Notes: generated by a model not told the origin, from the sequence alone. Positions 26,835 through 36,291 are shown, counted from the stretch's first letter. The stretch is 64,000 nucleotides of DNA from CAVUAT01 sp963739545 (GCA_963739545.1 CAVUAT010000011.1:124001-188000); one strand, 5' to 3'. Numbers and translations: made by a program.

Positions 26835-28628
26835 TCAGCCGCTCGGCGCGTTCAGCACGCCCGCGACCTCCTGCCACCACGCCTTCGCCGCGCCGTCGGC
26901 CCTGCCGACTCGGCTCGCCGCCCAGTCGGCGATCTGGCGCCGGGGGCCCACCGCCACCAGCGATTCGCCTGTGACGGCGTAGCGCCCGTCGGCCAGGATG
27001 ACCAGCGCGCCGGCGCTGTCGCGGCGGGTGCGCAGCCGCGACGCGATCTCGACGCCCGCGACCTCGTCGGGACGGCCGGGGTCGTCGCCGTCGGCGTCGG
27101 TCCAGGGACGGACGTTGAAGATCTGGGGCGACCCGCGGGGCTGCAGCCTCGGTCGCGCCGGCTCGTCCAGGGGCCCCTCGCGCCAGCCTTGCATCAGGCT
27201 GTCGACCTCATCGCGCACGCTGGCGCGCACGAGGATGTGGAGCTCGTCCCCGGCCTCGATCTCGGTCGAGCCTCGCGGCGGGATCGCCTCGCCTCCACGC
27301 ACGATCACGTTGACGAGCGCCTCGCGGGGAAGGCGCAAGTCGCGGACGGGACGGCCGACGATCGCGTTGCCCGGATCGACCCGGAAGGCGAATACCTCGC
27401 CGCCCAGTCGCTGGATGCGCCCGCTCTCGACCAGCGGGCGGGGCAGAGCGGGTTCGTTGGTGGTCAGGTGCAGCCGGCGGGCCAGGGGCTCGAACGTCGC
27501 TCCCTGGATCAGCGTCGAGGTGACGACCACGAAGAAGATGACGTCGAAGATCTCCTCGCTTCCCTCGATCCCGGCGATCACGGGGAACGTCGCGAGCCAG
27601 ATCGGGACGGCCCCGCGCAGGCCGGCCCAGCCGAGCATCATCCGCTCGCGGAACGAGAAGGTGGCCGGCAAGCTCGCGACAAGCGCGGCCAGGGGGCGAG
27701 CGACGAACATCAGCACGGCCGAGAGGAGCAGGCCCTCGAGCGCCACGTCGGCCAGCCCGCTCGGGAAGACCAGCAGCCCGAGCAGGAAGAAGAGCGCGAT
27801 CTGCGAGACCCAGCCGAGCCCCTGGTGGAACGCGAGCACCGTGCGCTTGCCGGGGACCTGGCCGGTCCCGAGGATCAGTGCGGCCAGGTAGACGCCCAGG
27901 AAGCCCGAGCCTCCGAGCACCTCGGGGATCCCGTATGCAAGCCCTGCGGCGGCGATGGAGGCGACCGGGTAGAGGCCCTCGGTCGGGTAGTTCAGCCGCC
28001 GGAAGGCGCCGCGCGCGGCGAACCCGACGGCGATGCCGAGCACGGCGCCGAGGGCGAGCTTCACCAGGAGCTCGGCGGCCATGTCGGCGAGGCCGAAGCC
28101 CGGCTCCTCGATCCAGGCGATGAACCCGGTTACGAGGAGCAGGGCGACTGGGTCGTTCATTCCCGATTCTCCCTCGAGAGAGCGCGCCAGCTTCCGCCGC
28201 AGGTTCGACCCGCGCAGAACCGAGAAGATCGCCGCCGAGTCGGTAGCCGCGATCGCCGAGCCGATGATCAATCCCTCGAGCGTCCCCAGGTCGAAGATCC
28301 ACGTTGCCGCGAACCCCGCGATCACCGCGGTCACGATGGTCCCGATCGTCCCCAGCGAGATCGCCGTCCACAGGACCGGCCGGATCTCGGACCAGCCGGC
28401 TGCCAGGCCGCCCTCGAACAGGATCAGGATCAGGCCGATCGTGCCGAGGGTCCGCGTCAGCTCGGCGTCGTCGAAGTCGACGCCGCCGATGCCCTCGGAG
28501 CCGACGAGCATGCCCAGCGCGAGGAAGAGGAGCAGCCCCGGGACCTTGACCCTGTCGGCGAGGAGCGCAGCGCCGATTCCCGCACCCAGCAGGGCGCCCG
28601 CGAGCAGGATCAGCTCTGCGTCACTCAT
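26835..28628 (-). CDS. CPA1 cation/proton antiporter, NhaP2/CvrA type
   Basis: 597-aa membrane antiporter: 12-13 hydrophobic segments over residues 1-395, with the cation-site 'AATDSAAIFSVL' and 'EGESGMNDPVALLL' motifs of the CPA1 family, then a cytoplasmic TrkA_C-like regulatory domain ('VRDLRLPREALVNVIVRGGEAIPP...GDELHILV'). NhaP2 homologues exchange K+ for H+. The gene converges with rpe with 3 nt between stops and follows the flippase gene on the same strand. Confidence 0.92.
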   Translation of the reverse strand: MSDAELILLAGALLGAGIGAALLADRVKVPGLLLFLALGMLVGSEGIGGVDFDDAELTRTLGTIGLILILFEGGLAAGWSEIRPVLWTAISLGTIGTIVTAVIAGFAATWIFDLGTLEGLIIGSAIAATDSAAIFSVLRGSNLRRKLARSLEGESGMNDPVALLLVTGFIAWIEEPGFGLADMAAELLVKLALGAVLGIAVGFAARGAFRRLNYPTEGLYPVASIAAAGLAYGIPEVLGGSGFLGVYLAALILGTGQVPGKRTVLAFHQGLGWVSQIALFFLLGLLVFPSGLADVALEGLLLSAVLMFVARPLAALVASLPATFSFRERMMLGWAGLRGAVPIWLATFPVIAGIEGSEEIFDVIFFVVVTSTLIQGATFEPLARRLHLTTNEPALPRPLVESGRIQRLGGEVFAFRVDPGNAIVGRPVRDLRLPREALVNVIVRGGEAIPPRGSTEIEAGDELHILVRASVRDEVDSLMQGWREGPLDEPARPRLQPRGSPQIFNVRPWTDADGDDPGRPDEVAGVEIASRLRTRRDSAGALVILADGRYAVTGESLVAVGPRRQIADWAASRVGRADGAAKAWWQEVAGVLNAPSG

Positions 28629-28642
28629 CGCGCCTGCCCTGC

Positions 28643-30031
28643 TTAGGGAACCTCGTCGCCCGCGGCGAGGCGAATCTCCAACTCCTCGGCCGAGCCGGGC
28701 TCGATCGTGTCCTCAGCCCTCGGATGCGGCCGGCGGTAGATCAGGTAGAGCAGCGTGCACAGAACGGTGGCGCCGCCGAGGTAGCCGATCTCGACCCGCA
28801 GGAACTCGTCGTCCACCGCCGGCATCAGGCACCAGGCGATGAACACGAGCGCGCACGAGAACCAGCAGACCGCCGCCCGGCGGACCTGGCCCTGTGCCAG
28901 CGCCGCTTGGTTCAACGTGGCGGCCGATAGGTAGAGGCCCATCCCGACGGTGACGATCACCAGGTCGACGCGCTCGTAGGTGAAGTTGTCCCCGAAAGCG
29001 ATCTGCATGATCTCGGGGCCGACGATCGCCATCACCACCGCAGAGGAGGCGGCGAAGGCGGCGATCGCTCGGATCGTCACCGTGACCGAGGCGCGAAAGT
29101 CGTCGTCCGCGCCCTCCGCGCGCAGCCGGGTGAGGTGGGGGAGGAGGCTGGTCGAGACCGCCTGGAAGAGCTGCAGCGGCGCCCGGGCGATCATCAGGAT
29201 GTTGAAGATGTACCCGGCCGCTGCCGCGCCGGCGGTGCTCTCGACGAGCAGCGGTCCGGCGTTCAGGAAGGTCTGCTCGCTGAGCATGATCAGGAAGACC
29301 GCGGCCGCGAAGCCGCCGCCGTGCGCGAGGGTGAACTCTCCCTCGGCTGGCAGCTCACCTTGCTCGGGCTCGTCTTCATCGGCGGGCGGGTCGGGCGGTG
29401 AGCCCCGGCGCAGGAACGCGAAGGGGACGACGATCAGCGACAGGGTCGGTGCCGCGACGATGCCGAGCGCCACGGCGTCCTGGCCGCTGGCGATCCCGAG
29501 CGCCACCGCCAGCGGGAAGGCGGTGCGGGAGATCGACTCGCAGATGATCAGCAGGGCGTAGACGGTCAGCCGATGGCTTCCGGCGAGGAAGCCGCGCGCG
29601 AAGTAGCTGGCGCCGTAGGCGGCCACGGCCGAGACGCCCACCCAGAACAGGAACTCGTTGCCGCCGAGCAGCCCGTCGGTGATCGGAACGCGCAGCGCCA
29701 CGGCGATGATCACGAAGACGACGGCGATCCCCAGCTGGATCGCGGCGGCGACGCGAACCGGGTGCGAGTACGAGCGCCCGACCGCGATGTGCTCGGAGAC
29801 CGAGCGCGAGAGCAGTTGCTCGACCGGGCGCTGCAGTGTGGAGACCAGGATGAAGACCGCTGACCACAGGACCGCGATCTGCCCGTACTCCTCCTTTGAG
29901 AGCTCGTGCGAGGCGATCACGAAGAACAGGTAGGTGATCAGCCCGGTGATCGCGACGCCGATCGAGAGCAGGCTGGCGCGCTGCCCGTAGCTGCGCGCTT
30001 CGCTCACCCCGTTCTCGTCGTTAGCCGTCAT
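28643..30031 (-). CDS. Polysaccharide flippase-like protein (MATE/PST superfamily)
   Basis: 462 aa with about 12 hydrophobic segments and the N-terminal 'ISHELSKEEYGQIAVLWS'-type motif (IASHELSKEEYGQIAVLW) of oligosaccharide/lipopolysaccharide flippases. An acidic loop (DPPADEDEPEQGE) lies in the middle. Probable role: moving a lipid-linked glycan across the membrane. No glycosyltransferase is adjacent, so the substrate is unknown. 14 nt upstream of the antiporter start on the same strand. Confidence 0.8.
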   Translation of the reverse strand: MTANDENGVSEARSYGQRASLLSIGVAITGLITYLFFVIASHELSKEEYGQIAVLWSAVFILVSTLQRPVEQLLSRSVSEHIAVGRSYSHPVRVAAAIQLGIAVVFVIIAVALRVPITDGLLGGNEFLFWVGVSAVAAYGASYFARGFLAGSHRLTVYALLIICESISRTAFPLAVALGIASGQDAVALGIVAAPTLSLIVVPFAFLRRGSPPDPPADEDEPEQGELPAEGEFTLAHGGGFAAAVFLIMLSEQTFLNAGPLLVESTAGAAAAGYIFNILMIARAPLQLFQAVSTSLLPHLTRLRAEGADDDFRASVTVTIRAIAAFAASSAVVMAIVGPEIMQIAFGDNFTYERVDLVIVTVGMGLYLSAATLNQAALAQGQVRRAAVCWFSCALVFIAWCLMPAVDDEFLRVEIGYLGGATVLCTLLYLIYRRPHPRAEDTIEPGSAEELEIRLAAGDEVP

Positions 30032-30095
30032 CAGGGCGCGAAGCCTACGAGGGCCCCCCGAGGTCGCGGCTCGTGCGCAGCTCTGGAAGCGTCGC

Positions 30096-30118
30096 TAAAC
30101 TGGCTGACTGACCAGTCA
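30096..30118 (+). promoter_or_regulatory. -10 box and TetR-like operator before the riboflavin operon
   Basis: TAAACT (30096-30101) is followed at once by an inverted repeat TGACT-GACC-AGTCA (30105-30118). An operator covering the transcription start would block initiation. The motif shape resembles TetR-family sites; no regulator gene is adjacent. No FMN riboswitch is seen. Confidence 0.45.
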
Positions 30119-30163
30119 ATCGGTCCGCAATCTTCCTACGCACCCTTAGCCTGAAAGGCTCTG

Positions 30164-31306
30164 ATGGCCGCGACCGGCACCGAAATCGAAGGTGGATCGG
30201 CGCATTTGCGCCGGGCGCTGGAGCTGGCTGAGCTCGGCAGGGGACATGTGAGCCCGAATCCGCTCGTCGGCGCCGTGTTGGTTCGCGACGACGAGGTGAT
30301 CGGCGAGGGCCACCACGCAGAGCTGGGTGGGCTGCATGCCGAGCGCGCCGCGCTCACCGACGCGCGCGAGCGCGGCAACGATCCCGCAGGCTCGACGGTC
30401 TACGTCACGCTCGAGCCCTGCGCCCACGAGGGCCGCCAGCCTCCCTGCACCCAGGCGCTGCTCGAGGCCGGTGTCGCGCGCGTCGTCTACGCATCGGAGG
30501 ACCCAACCTCCAAGGCCTCGGGCCGCGGCCCCGGGATGCTCCGCGACGGCGGCGTCGAGGTCGAGCTCGCCACCGGCGCCGAGGCCACCGCCGCGCGCCT
30601 GCTGAACCAGCCCTTTCGAAAGCTCGCCCGCACCGGTCGCCCGCTCGTCACCTACAAGGCGGCGATGACCCTCGACGGGCGGGTCGCGGCGCCGGGCGGC
30701 GACTCCCGCTGGATCTCGGCGGTCGAGAGCCGCGAGCTCGTGCACCGCTGGCGCGCCGAATGCGATGCGATCGCGGTCGGCATCGGCACGGCGCTGGCCG
30801 ACGACCCGCTGCTGACCGCGCGCGTCGAGGCCGAGCAGCCCGCGAGCCAGCCCGTCCGCGTGGTCTTCGACTCGCAGGCCAGGCTTCCGCTCGACTCAGC
30901 CCTGGTCGGATCGACCGATGAGGCGCCGCTGCTCGTCGTCTGCGCACCCGAGGCCCCCAGCGCTCAGCGAGACGCGCTCGAGGCAGCCGGGGCCGAGGTC
31001 GTCGTCGCCGCGGGACGCGACAGCGCGGCGCGCCTCGCCGGCGCGCTGGACGAGCTCGGCCGCCGCGAGCTCTCCGACCTCCTTGTCGAGGGCGGCCCGA
31101 CGCTCGCCGGCGCGCTGTTCGACGCCGGCGAGATCGATCGCGTGCGCCTGTTCATGGCGCCGGTGCTGATCGGCGCGGGCGAGGCGCGCGCGGTGATCGA
31201 GGGCGAGGGCGCGCGGCGCATCGCCGAGGGCCTGCGCCCGCTCACGGTCAGCCACGAGTCGATCGGCGAGGACCTGCTGATCGACGCCCGCCTGAGGGAG
31301 TGGTAG
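30164..31306 (+). CDS. ribD: Riboflavin deaminase/reductase RibD
   Basis: Bifunctional enzyme of riboflavin synthesis. N-terminal deaminase (about 1-150) with zinc motif HAERAAL and PCAHEGRQPPC; C-terminal NADPH reductase (about 160-380, 'VTYKAAMTLDGRVAAPGGDSRW', 'LVEGGPTLAGALFDAGEIDRV'). 380 aa. A small hairpin AGCC-TGAAA-GGCT (30149-30161) sits just before the ATG and could mask the ribosome site. First gene of ribD-ribE-ribBA-ribH. Confidence 0.96.
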   Translation: MAATGTEIEGGSAHLRRALELAELGRGHVSPNPLVGAVLVRDDEVIGEGHHAELGGLHAERAALTDARERGNDPAGSTVYVTLEPCAHEGRQPPCTQALLEAGVARVVYASEDPTSKASGRGPGMLRDGGVEVELATGAEATAARLLNQPFRKLARTGRPLVTYKAAMTLDGRVAAPGGDSRWISAVESRELVHRWRAECDAIAVGIGTALADDPLLTARVEAEQPASQPVRVVFDSQARLPLDSALVGSTDEAPLLVVCAPEAPSAQRDALEAAGAEVVVAAGRDSAARLAGALDELGRRELSDLLVEGGPTLAGALFDAGEIDRVRLFMAPVLIGAGEARAVIEGEGARRIAEGLRPLTVSHESIGEDLLIDARLREW

Positions 31307-31340
31307 GCGTGTGCCTCGACCACCGGGCGGGGCACTAGCC

Positions 31341-31955
31341 GTGTTCACGGGAATAGTCGCCGAGCGCGGGACAGTCGAGTCGGTCGACAACGGCGCGGAC
31401 GGGGCACGCATCCGCATAAGCGCGGAGCTCGCCGCCGAGCTGGCCGAGGGCGACTCGGTCTCGGTCAACGGCGCCTGCCTCACGGCCACCACCGCGTCGG
31501 GCGGAGCCTTCGAGGCGGACGTGATGCAGCAGACACTCGGTTTGACCACACTCGGCGGCCTCAGCGTCGGCGACCCGGTCAACCTCGAGCTCGCGCTTCG
31601 CGCCGACGACCGCCTCGGCGGCCACGTCGTTCAGGGCCACGTCGACGGGACCGCGAAGCTGGTCTCGTCCGCTGATGAGGGCTTCGCGAAACGGCTGCGC
31701 TTCGAGCTCTCGCCCGAACTAATCGGCTACGTGGTCGAGCAGGGGTCCATCGCGATCGCCGGGGTCAGCCTCACGGTCGCCGGGCTCGGCGACGACTGGC
31801 TCGAGGTGTCGCTGATCCCCGAGACCCTCGAGCGCACCACCCTCGGCGAGCTCGCTGAGGGCGACAGCGTCAACGTGGAGTGCGACGTGCTCGCGCGGTA
31901 CGTCAAGCGTCTCATGCCTACCGTGTCACCATCCTCGAAGGGAGCAACGGAATGA
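31341..31955 (+). CDS. ribE: Riboflavin synthase alpha subunit
   Basis: Dismutates two lumazines to riboflavin. GTG 31341 gives the canonical start MFTGIVAERG. Two homologous barrel halves are visible, each with the 'GDSVSVNGACLT' / 'GSIAIAGVSLTV' motif, and 'LGGHVVQGHVDG' ends the first. 204 aa. ATGA overlap with ribBA. Confidence 0.96.
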   Translation: MFTGIVAERGTVESVDNGADGARIRISAELAAELAEGDSVSVNGACLTATTASGGAFEADVMQQTLGLTTLGGLSVGDPVNLELALRADDRLGGHVVQGHVDGTAKLVSSADEGFAKRLRFELSPELIGYVVEQGSIAIAGVSLTVAGLGDDWLEVSLIPETLERTTLGELAEGDSVNVECDVLARYVKRLMPTVSPSSKGATE

Positions 31956-33319
31956 GCAAGGACACCAAGGACCCGATGGCAGAGGCCGGCATCGACAAAC
32001 CCAAGGCACAGGACTCGCCCTTCGCGACGATCGAGGAGGCGCTCGACGACCTGCGCCGCGGGAGGATGATCGTCGTCTGCGACGGCGAGGACCGCGAGAA
32101 CGAGGGCGACCTGGTGATGCCCGCTCAGTTCGCGACGCCCGAGGCCGTCAACTTCATGGCGAAGGAGGGGCGCGGGCTGATCTGCCTGGCGCTGACCCCG
32201 GAGCGCTGCGACGAGCTCGGCCTCGACCTGATGGCCGCAAAGAACGAGTCTCCGCTCGAGACCGCGTTCACCGTCACGATCGAGGCCGCCGAGGGAGTCA
32301 CCACCGGCATCTCGGCCCACGACCGGGCTCGCACGATCCAGGTCGCGATCGACCCCCACGCGACGCCCGCTGACCTGCGCCAGCCGGGCCACGTGTTCCC
32401 GCTGAAGGCCAAGGAGGGCGGGGTGCTCGAGCGCACCGGCCACACCGAGGCGAGCATCGACCTCGCGCGGCTCGCCGGCCTGATCCCGGCCGGGGTGATC
32501 TGCGAGATCATGAACGAGGACGGGACGATGGCCCGCGTCCCGGACCTGGTCCCCTACTGCGAGCGTCACGACCTCAAGCTGGTCACGGTCGCGGACCTGA
32601 TCTCCTACCGCCGCCGCACCGAGCGCCTGGTGGAGCGCATCGTCTCGACCAAGCTGCCGACCAAGTTCGGGGAGTTCAGCGCCGTCGGCTACCGCTCCCT
32701 CGTCGACGACAAGCATCACGTGGCGATGGTCAAGGGTGAGGTGTCAGGCGCCGACGACGTGCTCGTCCGGGTCCACTCGGAGTGCTTGACCGGGGACGTC
32801 TTCCACAGCCTGCGCTGCGACTGCGGAGAGCAGCTCGAAGCGGCCCTCGCGACGATTGAGAGAGAGGGCTCCGGTGTGTTGCTCTACCTCTCGCAGGAGG
32901 GCCGGGGCATCGGCCTGCTGAACAAGCTCCGCGCCTACAAGCTCCAGGAGGAAGGGCTCGACACCGTCGATGCCAACCTGCGCCTGGGACTGCCGGCCGA
33001 CCTGCGCGACTACGGCATCGGCGCGCAGATCCTCGGCGACCTCGGGCTCACGAGCATCCGGATCCTCACCAACAACCCGAAGAAGATCATCGGCCTCGAG
33101 GGCTACGGCCTCTCGGTCACCGAGCAGGTCCCGATTCGCTCGGTCCCCAACCCGCACAACGAGGCCTACCTGGACGCCAAGCGGGAGCGCATGGGCCACG
33201 CGCTGCACCATCAGGGCCTGCCGCTCGACGAGGAGATGATCCACGACGAGCAGGTCGAGGATGCAGAGCGCGAGCAGGCCGCCGGGTCGAAGCCGAGGGA
33301 TTACCCGCCCGGTGACTGA
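31952..33319 (+). CDS. ribBA: 3,4-DHBP synthase / GTP cyclohydrolase II RibBA
   Basis: Supplies both riboflavin precursors. The N-terminal DHBP synthase (about 25-225) has 'VVCDGEDRENEGDLVMPA' and 'RTGHTEASIDL'; the C-terminal GTP cyclohydrolase II (about 235-430) has zinc Cys residues in 'CLTGDVFHSLRCDCGEQL' and the catalytic 'QEGRGIGL'. 455 aa including an acidic C-terminal tail. ATG 31952 follows AAGGGAG and overlaps the ribE stop. Confidence 0.97.
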   Translation: MSKDTKDPMAEAGIDKPKAQDSPFATIEEALDDLRRGRMIVVCDGEDRENEGDLVMPAQFATPEAVNFMAKEGRGLICLALTPERCDELGLDLMAAKNESPLETAFTVTIEAAEGVTTGISAHDRARTIQVAIDPHATPADLRQPGHVFPLKAKEGGVLERTGHTEASIDLARLAGLIPAGVICEIMNEDGTMARVPDLVPYCERHDLKLVTVADLISYRRRTERLVERIVSTKLPTKFGEFSAVGYRSLVDDKHHVAMVKGEVSGADDVLVRVHSECLTGDVFHSLRCDCGEQLEAALATIEREGSGVLLYLSQEGRGIGLLNKLRAYKLQEEGLDTVDANLRLGLPADLRDYGIGAQILGDLGLTSIRILTNNPKKIIGLEGYGLSVTEQVPIRSVPNPHNEAYLDAKRERMGHALHHQGLPLDEEMIHDEQVEDAEREQAAGSKPRDYPPGD

Positions 33320-33800
33320 GGACGGCGTCTCCGAGCACTTCTCCGACGAGGAGCTGAAGGGCTTCGAGGGCAAGGAGTTCGCGGCCTGCGTCGCGACGTT
33401 CTACGGCGACCTGGCCGAGAGGCTGCTGAACGGGGCCGCGGAGGGCTTTGCGCTCGGTGGCGTGAGCGAGGCGTCGGTCCAGACCTTCAGGGTGCCGGGG
33501 GCGTTCGAGCTCCCCTACGCGGCAAAGCTCTGCGCCGAGTCCGGTGGCTTCGCAGGCGTCGTCTGCCTCGGCGTCGTCATCCGCGGCGAGACCGACCACT
33601 ACGAGTTCGTCTCCTCCGAGGCAGCCTCTGGCATCCAGCGCGTGCAGCTCGACACCTGTGTTCCCTGCGCCTTCGGCGTCATCACATGCGACACGATGGA
33701 CCAGGCGCTGGCCCGGGCCGACGGGTCGAAGCGAGACCAGGGACGCAACGCCGCCATCGCCGTGCTGCGCTCGGCGGCGCTTCGGGCTGGGCTCCCCTAG
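33312..33800 (+). CDS. ribH: 6,7-dimethyl-8-ribityllumazine synthase
   Basis: Forms the lumazine precursor; normally an icosahedral 60-mer or pentamer. 'VPGAFELPYAAKL', 'GVVIRGETDHYEFV' (catalytic His of the E-T-x-H/Y loop) and 'FGVITCDTMDQALARA' are the active-site segments. GTG 33312 overlaps the end of ribBA by 8 nt; 162 aa. Last gene of the riboflavin operon. Confidence 0.96.
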   Translation: MTEDGVSEHFSDEELKGFEGKEFAACVATFYGDLAERLLNGAAEGFALGGVSEASVQTFRVPGAFELPYAAKLCAESGGFAGVVCLGVVIRGETDHYEFVSSEAASGIQRVQLDTCVPCAFGVITCDTMDQALARADGSKRDQGRNAAIAVLRSAALRAGLP

Positions 33801-33819
33801 CGCTACCCTTACGCGCCTG

Positions 33820-34011
33820 ATGGCCAAGGTCTGTCACAGCTGCGGCAAGAAGCCCGCGTTCGGGAACTCCCGAAGCCACTCGATGGTGGCCACTCGCAGG
33901 CGCTTCAACCCGAACCTCCAGAAGGTCCGGATCTCCGAGGGCGGCGACAAGCTCCGCGTCTACGTCTGCACTCGGTGCCTCAAGGCCAACAAGGTCACAA
34001 AAGCCGCTTAG
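33820..34011 (+). CDS. rpmB: Ribosomal protein bL28 (zinc-binding form)
   Basis: 63-aa 50S protein: 'MAKVCHSCGKKPAFGNSRSHS' region with CxxC and 'YVCTRCLKA' with the second CxxC, the zinc-retaining (C+) form. TACCCT (33804-33809) is 10 nt upstream of ATG 33820. Its stop is inside the terminator stem. Confidence 0.95.
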   Translation: MAKVCHSCGKKPAFGNSRSHSMVATRRRFNPNLQKVRISEGGDKLRVYVCTRCLKANKVTKAA

Positions 34012-34024
34012 AAAAGCGGCGTTT
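34003..34024 (+). terminator. Intrinsic terminator overlapping the rpmB stop
   Basis: GCCGCTT (34003-34009), loop AGAA, AAGCGGC (34014-34020), followed by GTTTGT. A 7-bp stem with a short T-rich tail; the stop codon TAG lies in the stem/loop. Confidence 0.8.
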
Positions 34025-34032
34025 GTCATCAG

Positions 34033-34081
34033 CCCGCATCTCCTCGGCCTTCGGCCTGCTGGGATACGGGGTCGGGGCGCG
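34033..34081 (+). repeat. 49-nt dispersed repeat, copy 1
   Basis: CCCGCATCTCCTCGG ... GGGATACGGGG, matching the reverse complement of 36292-36340 with about seven differences over 49 nt. The ends can pair (CCCG..ATC with GAT..CGGG). It lies between the rpmB terminator and fakA. Confidence 0.7.
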
Positions 34082-34138
34082 TTTGGAGGGCAGATCAGTC
34101 GTGGTCCTGGAATGCTGGGCTAGGGTGGGGGCCCCGCC

Positions 34139-35770
34139 ATGCCTGACCCCTCCATAGAGAGATTTCGCCGCGTCGTCAGCGCGGCGAGCGCCTACCTCGA
34201 CGAGCGCAAGCGGGAGGTCAACGACCTCAACGTGTTCCCCGTCGCCGACGGCGACACGGGGGACAACATGGCTCTCACCCTGCGCGCGGTCAGCGACGAG
34301 CTCGACCGCCTCGACGGCCAGAGCGTTGACGAGATCGGGCGGACCGAGCTTGTCAACGCCCTCGCTCGCGCGGCGCTGATGGGCGCGCGAGGGAACTCGG
34401 GGGTGATCCTGAGCCAGATCGTCCGCGGCGCGGCCGAGGAGCTCGCGAGCCGCCCCGGCGAGCTGATCGACCCGGCGCTGGTCGCCGCCTCGATGGCCCG
34501 CGCAGCCGACGCCGCGTATGACTCCGTCCGCGAGCCGGCCGAGGGGACGATGCTGACCGTCTTCCGCGAGATGGCGCATTCGGTCGCGCACTCGCTCGCG
34601 CACATGGAGACGATCCACCTCGATCCCGAAGCGAGCGACGAGCAGCAGGACACCATGCTCGCGGCGCTGCTCGAGAAGGCCGTCCGCGACGGCGAGAACG
34701 CGGTCAACCGCACCCCGGAGCAGCTCGAGGTCCTCCGCGAGGCCGGAGTGGTCGACGCGGGCGCCCACGGCCTCGTAGTGATCATGGCCGGGATCGTCGC
34801 CGGGCTTCGAAACGACGTCGAGGCCCCCGAGGTCGCCCATCACGCCCCGGCGCCCGCGGGCGACACGAGACCCCACCACGAGGACAGCCGCTACCAGTAC
34901 TGCACCAACTTCATCGTCATCGGCAAGGGCCTGGCAGGCCGCTCGTTCATTCCGCGGCTCGAGGAGATCGGGGACTCCGTGCTCGTGGTCGGCGACGAGG
35001 AGACGATCAAGGTCCACGTCCACACCGACGAGCCAGAGGACGCGGTCGCGCTGTTCGGCCCGGCGGGCGAGGTCTCGCAGCTCGACGTCGCCGACATGCG
35101 CGCACAGGTCGCCGAGCGCTCGGAGCGCCTGCTGCGAGCGGGGCGCTGCGCCGCGGTCGCGGTCGCATCGGGCAGCGGGGTGCGCGAGCTGTTCGAGGGC
35201 ATGGGTGCGTACGTGGTCGACGGCGGCGACACCTTCAACCCGTCGATCTACGACCTGCTCGCAGCGATCCACGAGGTTCCCTCCGAGGAGGTGCTCGTGC
35301 TCCCGAACAACCCCAACGTCGTGATGGCGGCCGAGCGCGCCGCGGAGCTCTCCGACAAGGACGCCCGGGTGATCGACTGCACCGCGCCGCAGGCGGGCCT
35401 GGTCGCCCTGCTCGAGCTCGACCCCCAGCTCGGGGTCGCCGAAAACGCCGAGCGCCTTGCAGGAGCCCTGGAGGGGCTCCACGTCGGCTCCGTCGCGCCG
35501 GCCGCGCGGGACGACAAGCAGGGCCGGTTTGTCGCCGGCGACGCGGTCGGCTTCGTCGGCGGCGAGATCGTCGCGTGGGGCGGGGCGGGCTCCACCCTCT
35601 CCGCGACGATGGAGGAGCTCGCCGACGGCGCCGAGCTCGTCACGGTGATCGGCGGCCACAGCGCCCCGATCCCCCTCCGCGACATCAGGGGCCACGCGCC
35701 CGAAGGAATCGAGCTCGAGCTGCACGCGGGCGGCCAGCCGAACTACTGGTGGCTGCTGGCTGCGGAATAG
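34139..35770 (+). CDS. fakA: DhaL/DAK2-domain kinase FakA-like (YloV)
   Basis: 543 aa: N-terminal DhaL ATP-binding domain with the metal-binding Asp loop FPVADGDTGDNM (about 38-49) and 'MGARGNSGVILSQ', a middle region, and a C-terminal EDD/DegV-like fold. In Firmicutes FakA phosphorylates fatty acids held by FakB; no fakB is seen here. Gene order rpmB-fakA-recG is conserved in actinobacteria. TAGGGT (34121-34126) lies 12 nt before ATG 34139. Confidence 0.88.
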   Translation: MPDPSIERFRRVVSAASAYLDERKREVNDLNVFPVADGDTGDNMALTLRAVSDELDRLDGQSVDEIGRTELVNALARAALMGARGNSGVILSQIVRGAAEELASRPGELIDPALVAASMARAADAAYDSVREPAEGTMLTVFREMAHSVAHSLAHMETIHLDPEASDEQQDTMLAALLEKAVRDGENAVNRTPEQLEVLREAGVVDAGAHGLVVIMAGIVAGLRNDVEAPEVAHHAPAPAGDTRPHHEDSRYQYCTNFIVIGKGLAGRSFIPRLEEIGDSVLVVGDEETIKVHVHTDEPEDAVALFGPAGEVSQLDVADMRAQVAERSERLLRAGRCAAVAVASGSGVRELFEGMGAYVVDGGDTFNPSIYDLLAAIHEVPSEEVLVLPNNPNVVMAAERAAELSDKDARVIDCTAPQAGLVALLELDPQLGVAENAERLAGALEGLHVGSVAPAARDDKQGRFVAGDAVGFVGGEIVAWGGAGSTLSATMEELADGAELVTVIGGHSAPIPLRDIRGHAPEGIELELHAGGQPNYWWLLAAE

Positions 35771-35780
35771 CGAAGCGGCG

Positions 35781-36263
35781 CTACCAGCCCTCGGTGCCCG
35801 GCTCTCCCTTGTAGGGCCCCTCGATCTCGTCGGTGACCCAGCCCCCGTAGAAGCTGCCGCGCTGCGGACGGACGCGCTCGTCGTCGAGGTAACAGGCGTC
35901 GACGCGGCCGGCGTAGAACGCGATGTGGCCATCGAGCTCGGCGAAGTCCGGGCGGGGCTCGGGATAGAACCAGGCGGCGCGATCGGCGCGGCTGGATCCC
36001 GCCTCGGCGTGCAGGTAACTCGCGCGCCCCTTCCACTCGCAGAACGTGTGCTCGCCGGGCGCGTCGCTGAGCAGTTCCATCCGGACGTCCTCGCGCGGGA
36101 CGTAGAAAGTCGGCGGGCTCGCGGTTTCGAGCACGCGCAGTGAGCGGGTGCTATTCGCGAGCGTCTCGCCGCCGAGCTCCACGCGCAGCCGCCGCGGATC
36201 GCGCTCGATGCGGGGAGGGCGCGGGTAGTCCCAGACGGACTCTTTGGGTCGCGCTTGTGGCAT
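35781..36263 (-). CDS. DUF427 domain protein
   Basis: 160 aa containing a DUF427 fold, with 'ENSTRSLRVLETASPPTFYVP'-like (LANSTRSLRVLE) and 'HTFCEWKGRASYL' plus 'IAFYAGRVDACYLDDERV', the hallmark strings. ATG 36263 is used because a TAAGAA box lies 8 nt upstream; the longer frame upstream only encodes the dispersed repeat (GFALRGYGAGTR). Function unknown. Convergent with fakA. Confidence 0.85.
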   Translation of the reverse strand: MPQARPKESVWDYPRPPRIERDPRRLRVELGGETLANSTRSLRVLETASPPTFYVPREDVRMELLSDAPGEHTFCEWKGRASYLHAEAGSSRADRAAWFYPEPRPDFAELDGHIAFYAGRVDACYLDDERVRPQRGSFYGGWVTDEIEGPYKGEPGTEGW

Positions 36264-36291
36264 CGACGATGTTCTTAGCAGCCCCCGCGAT

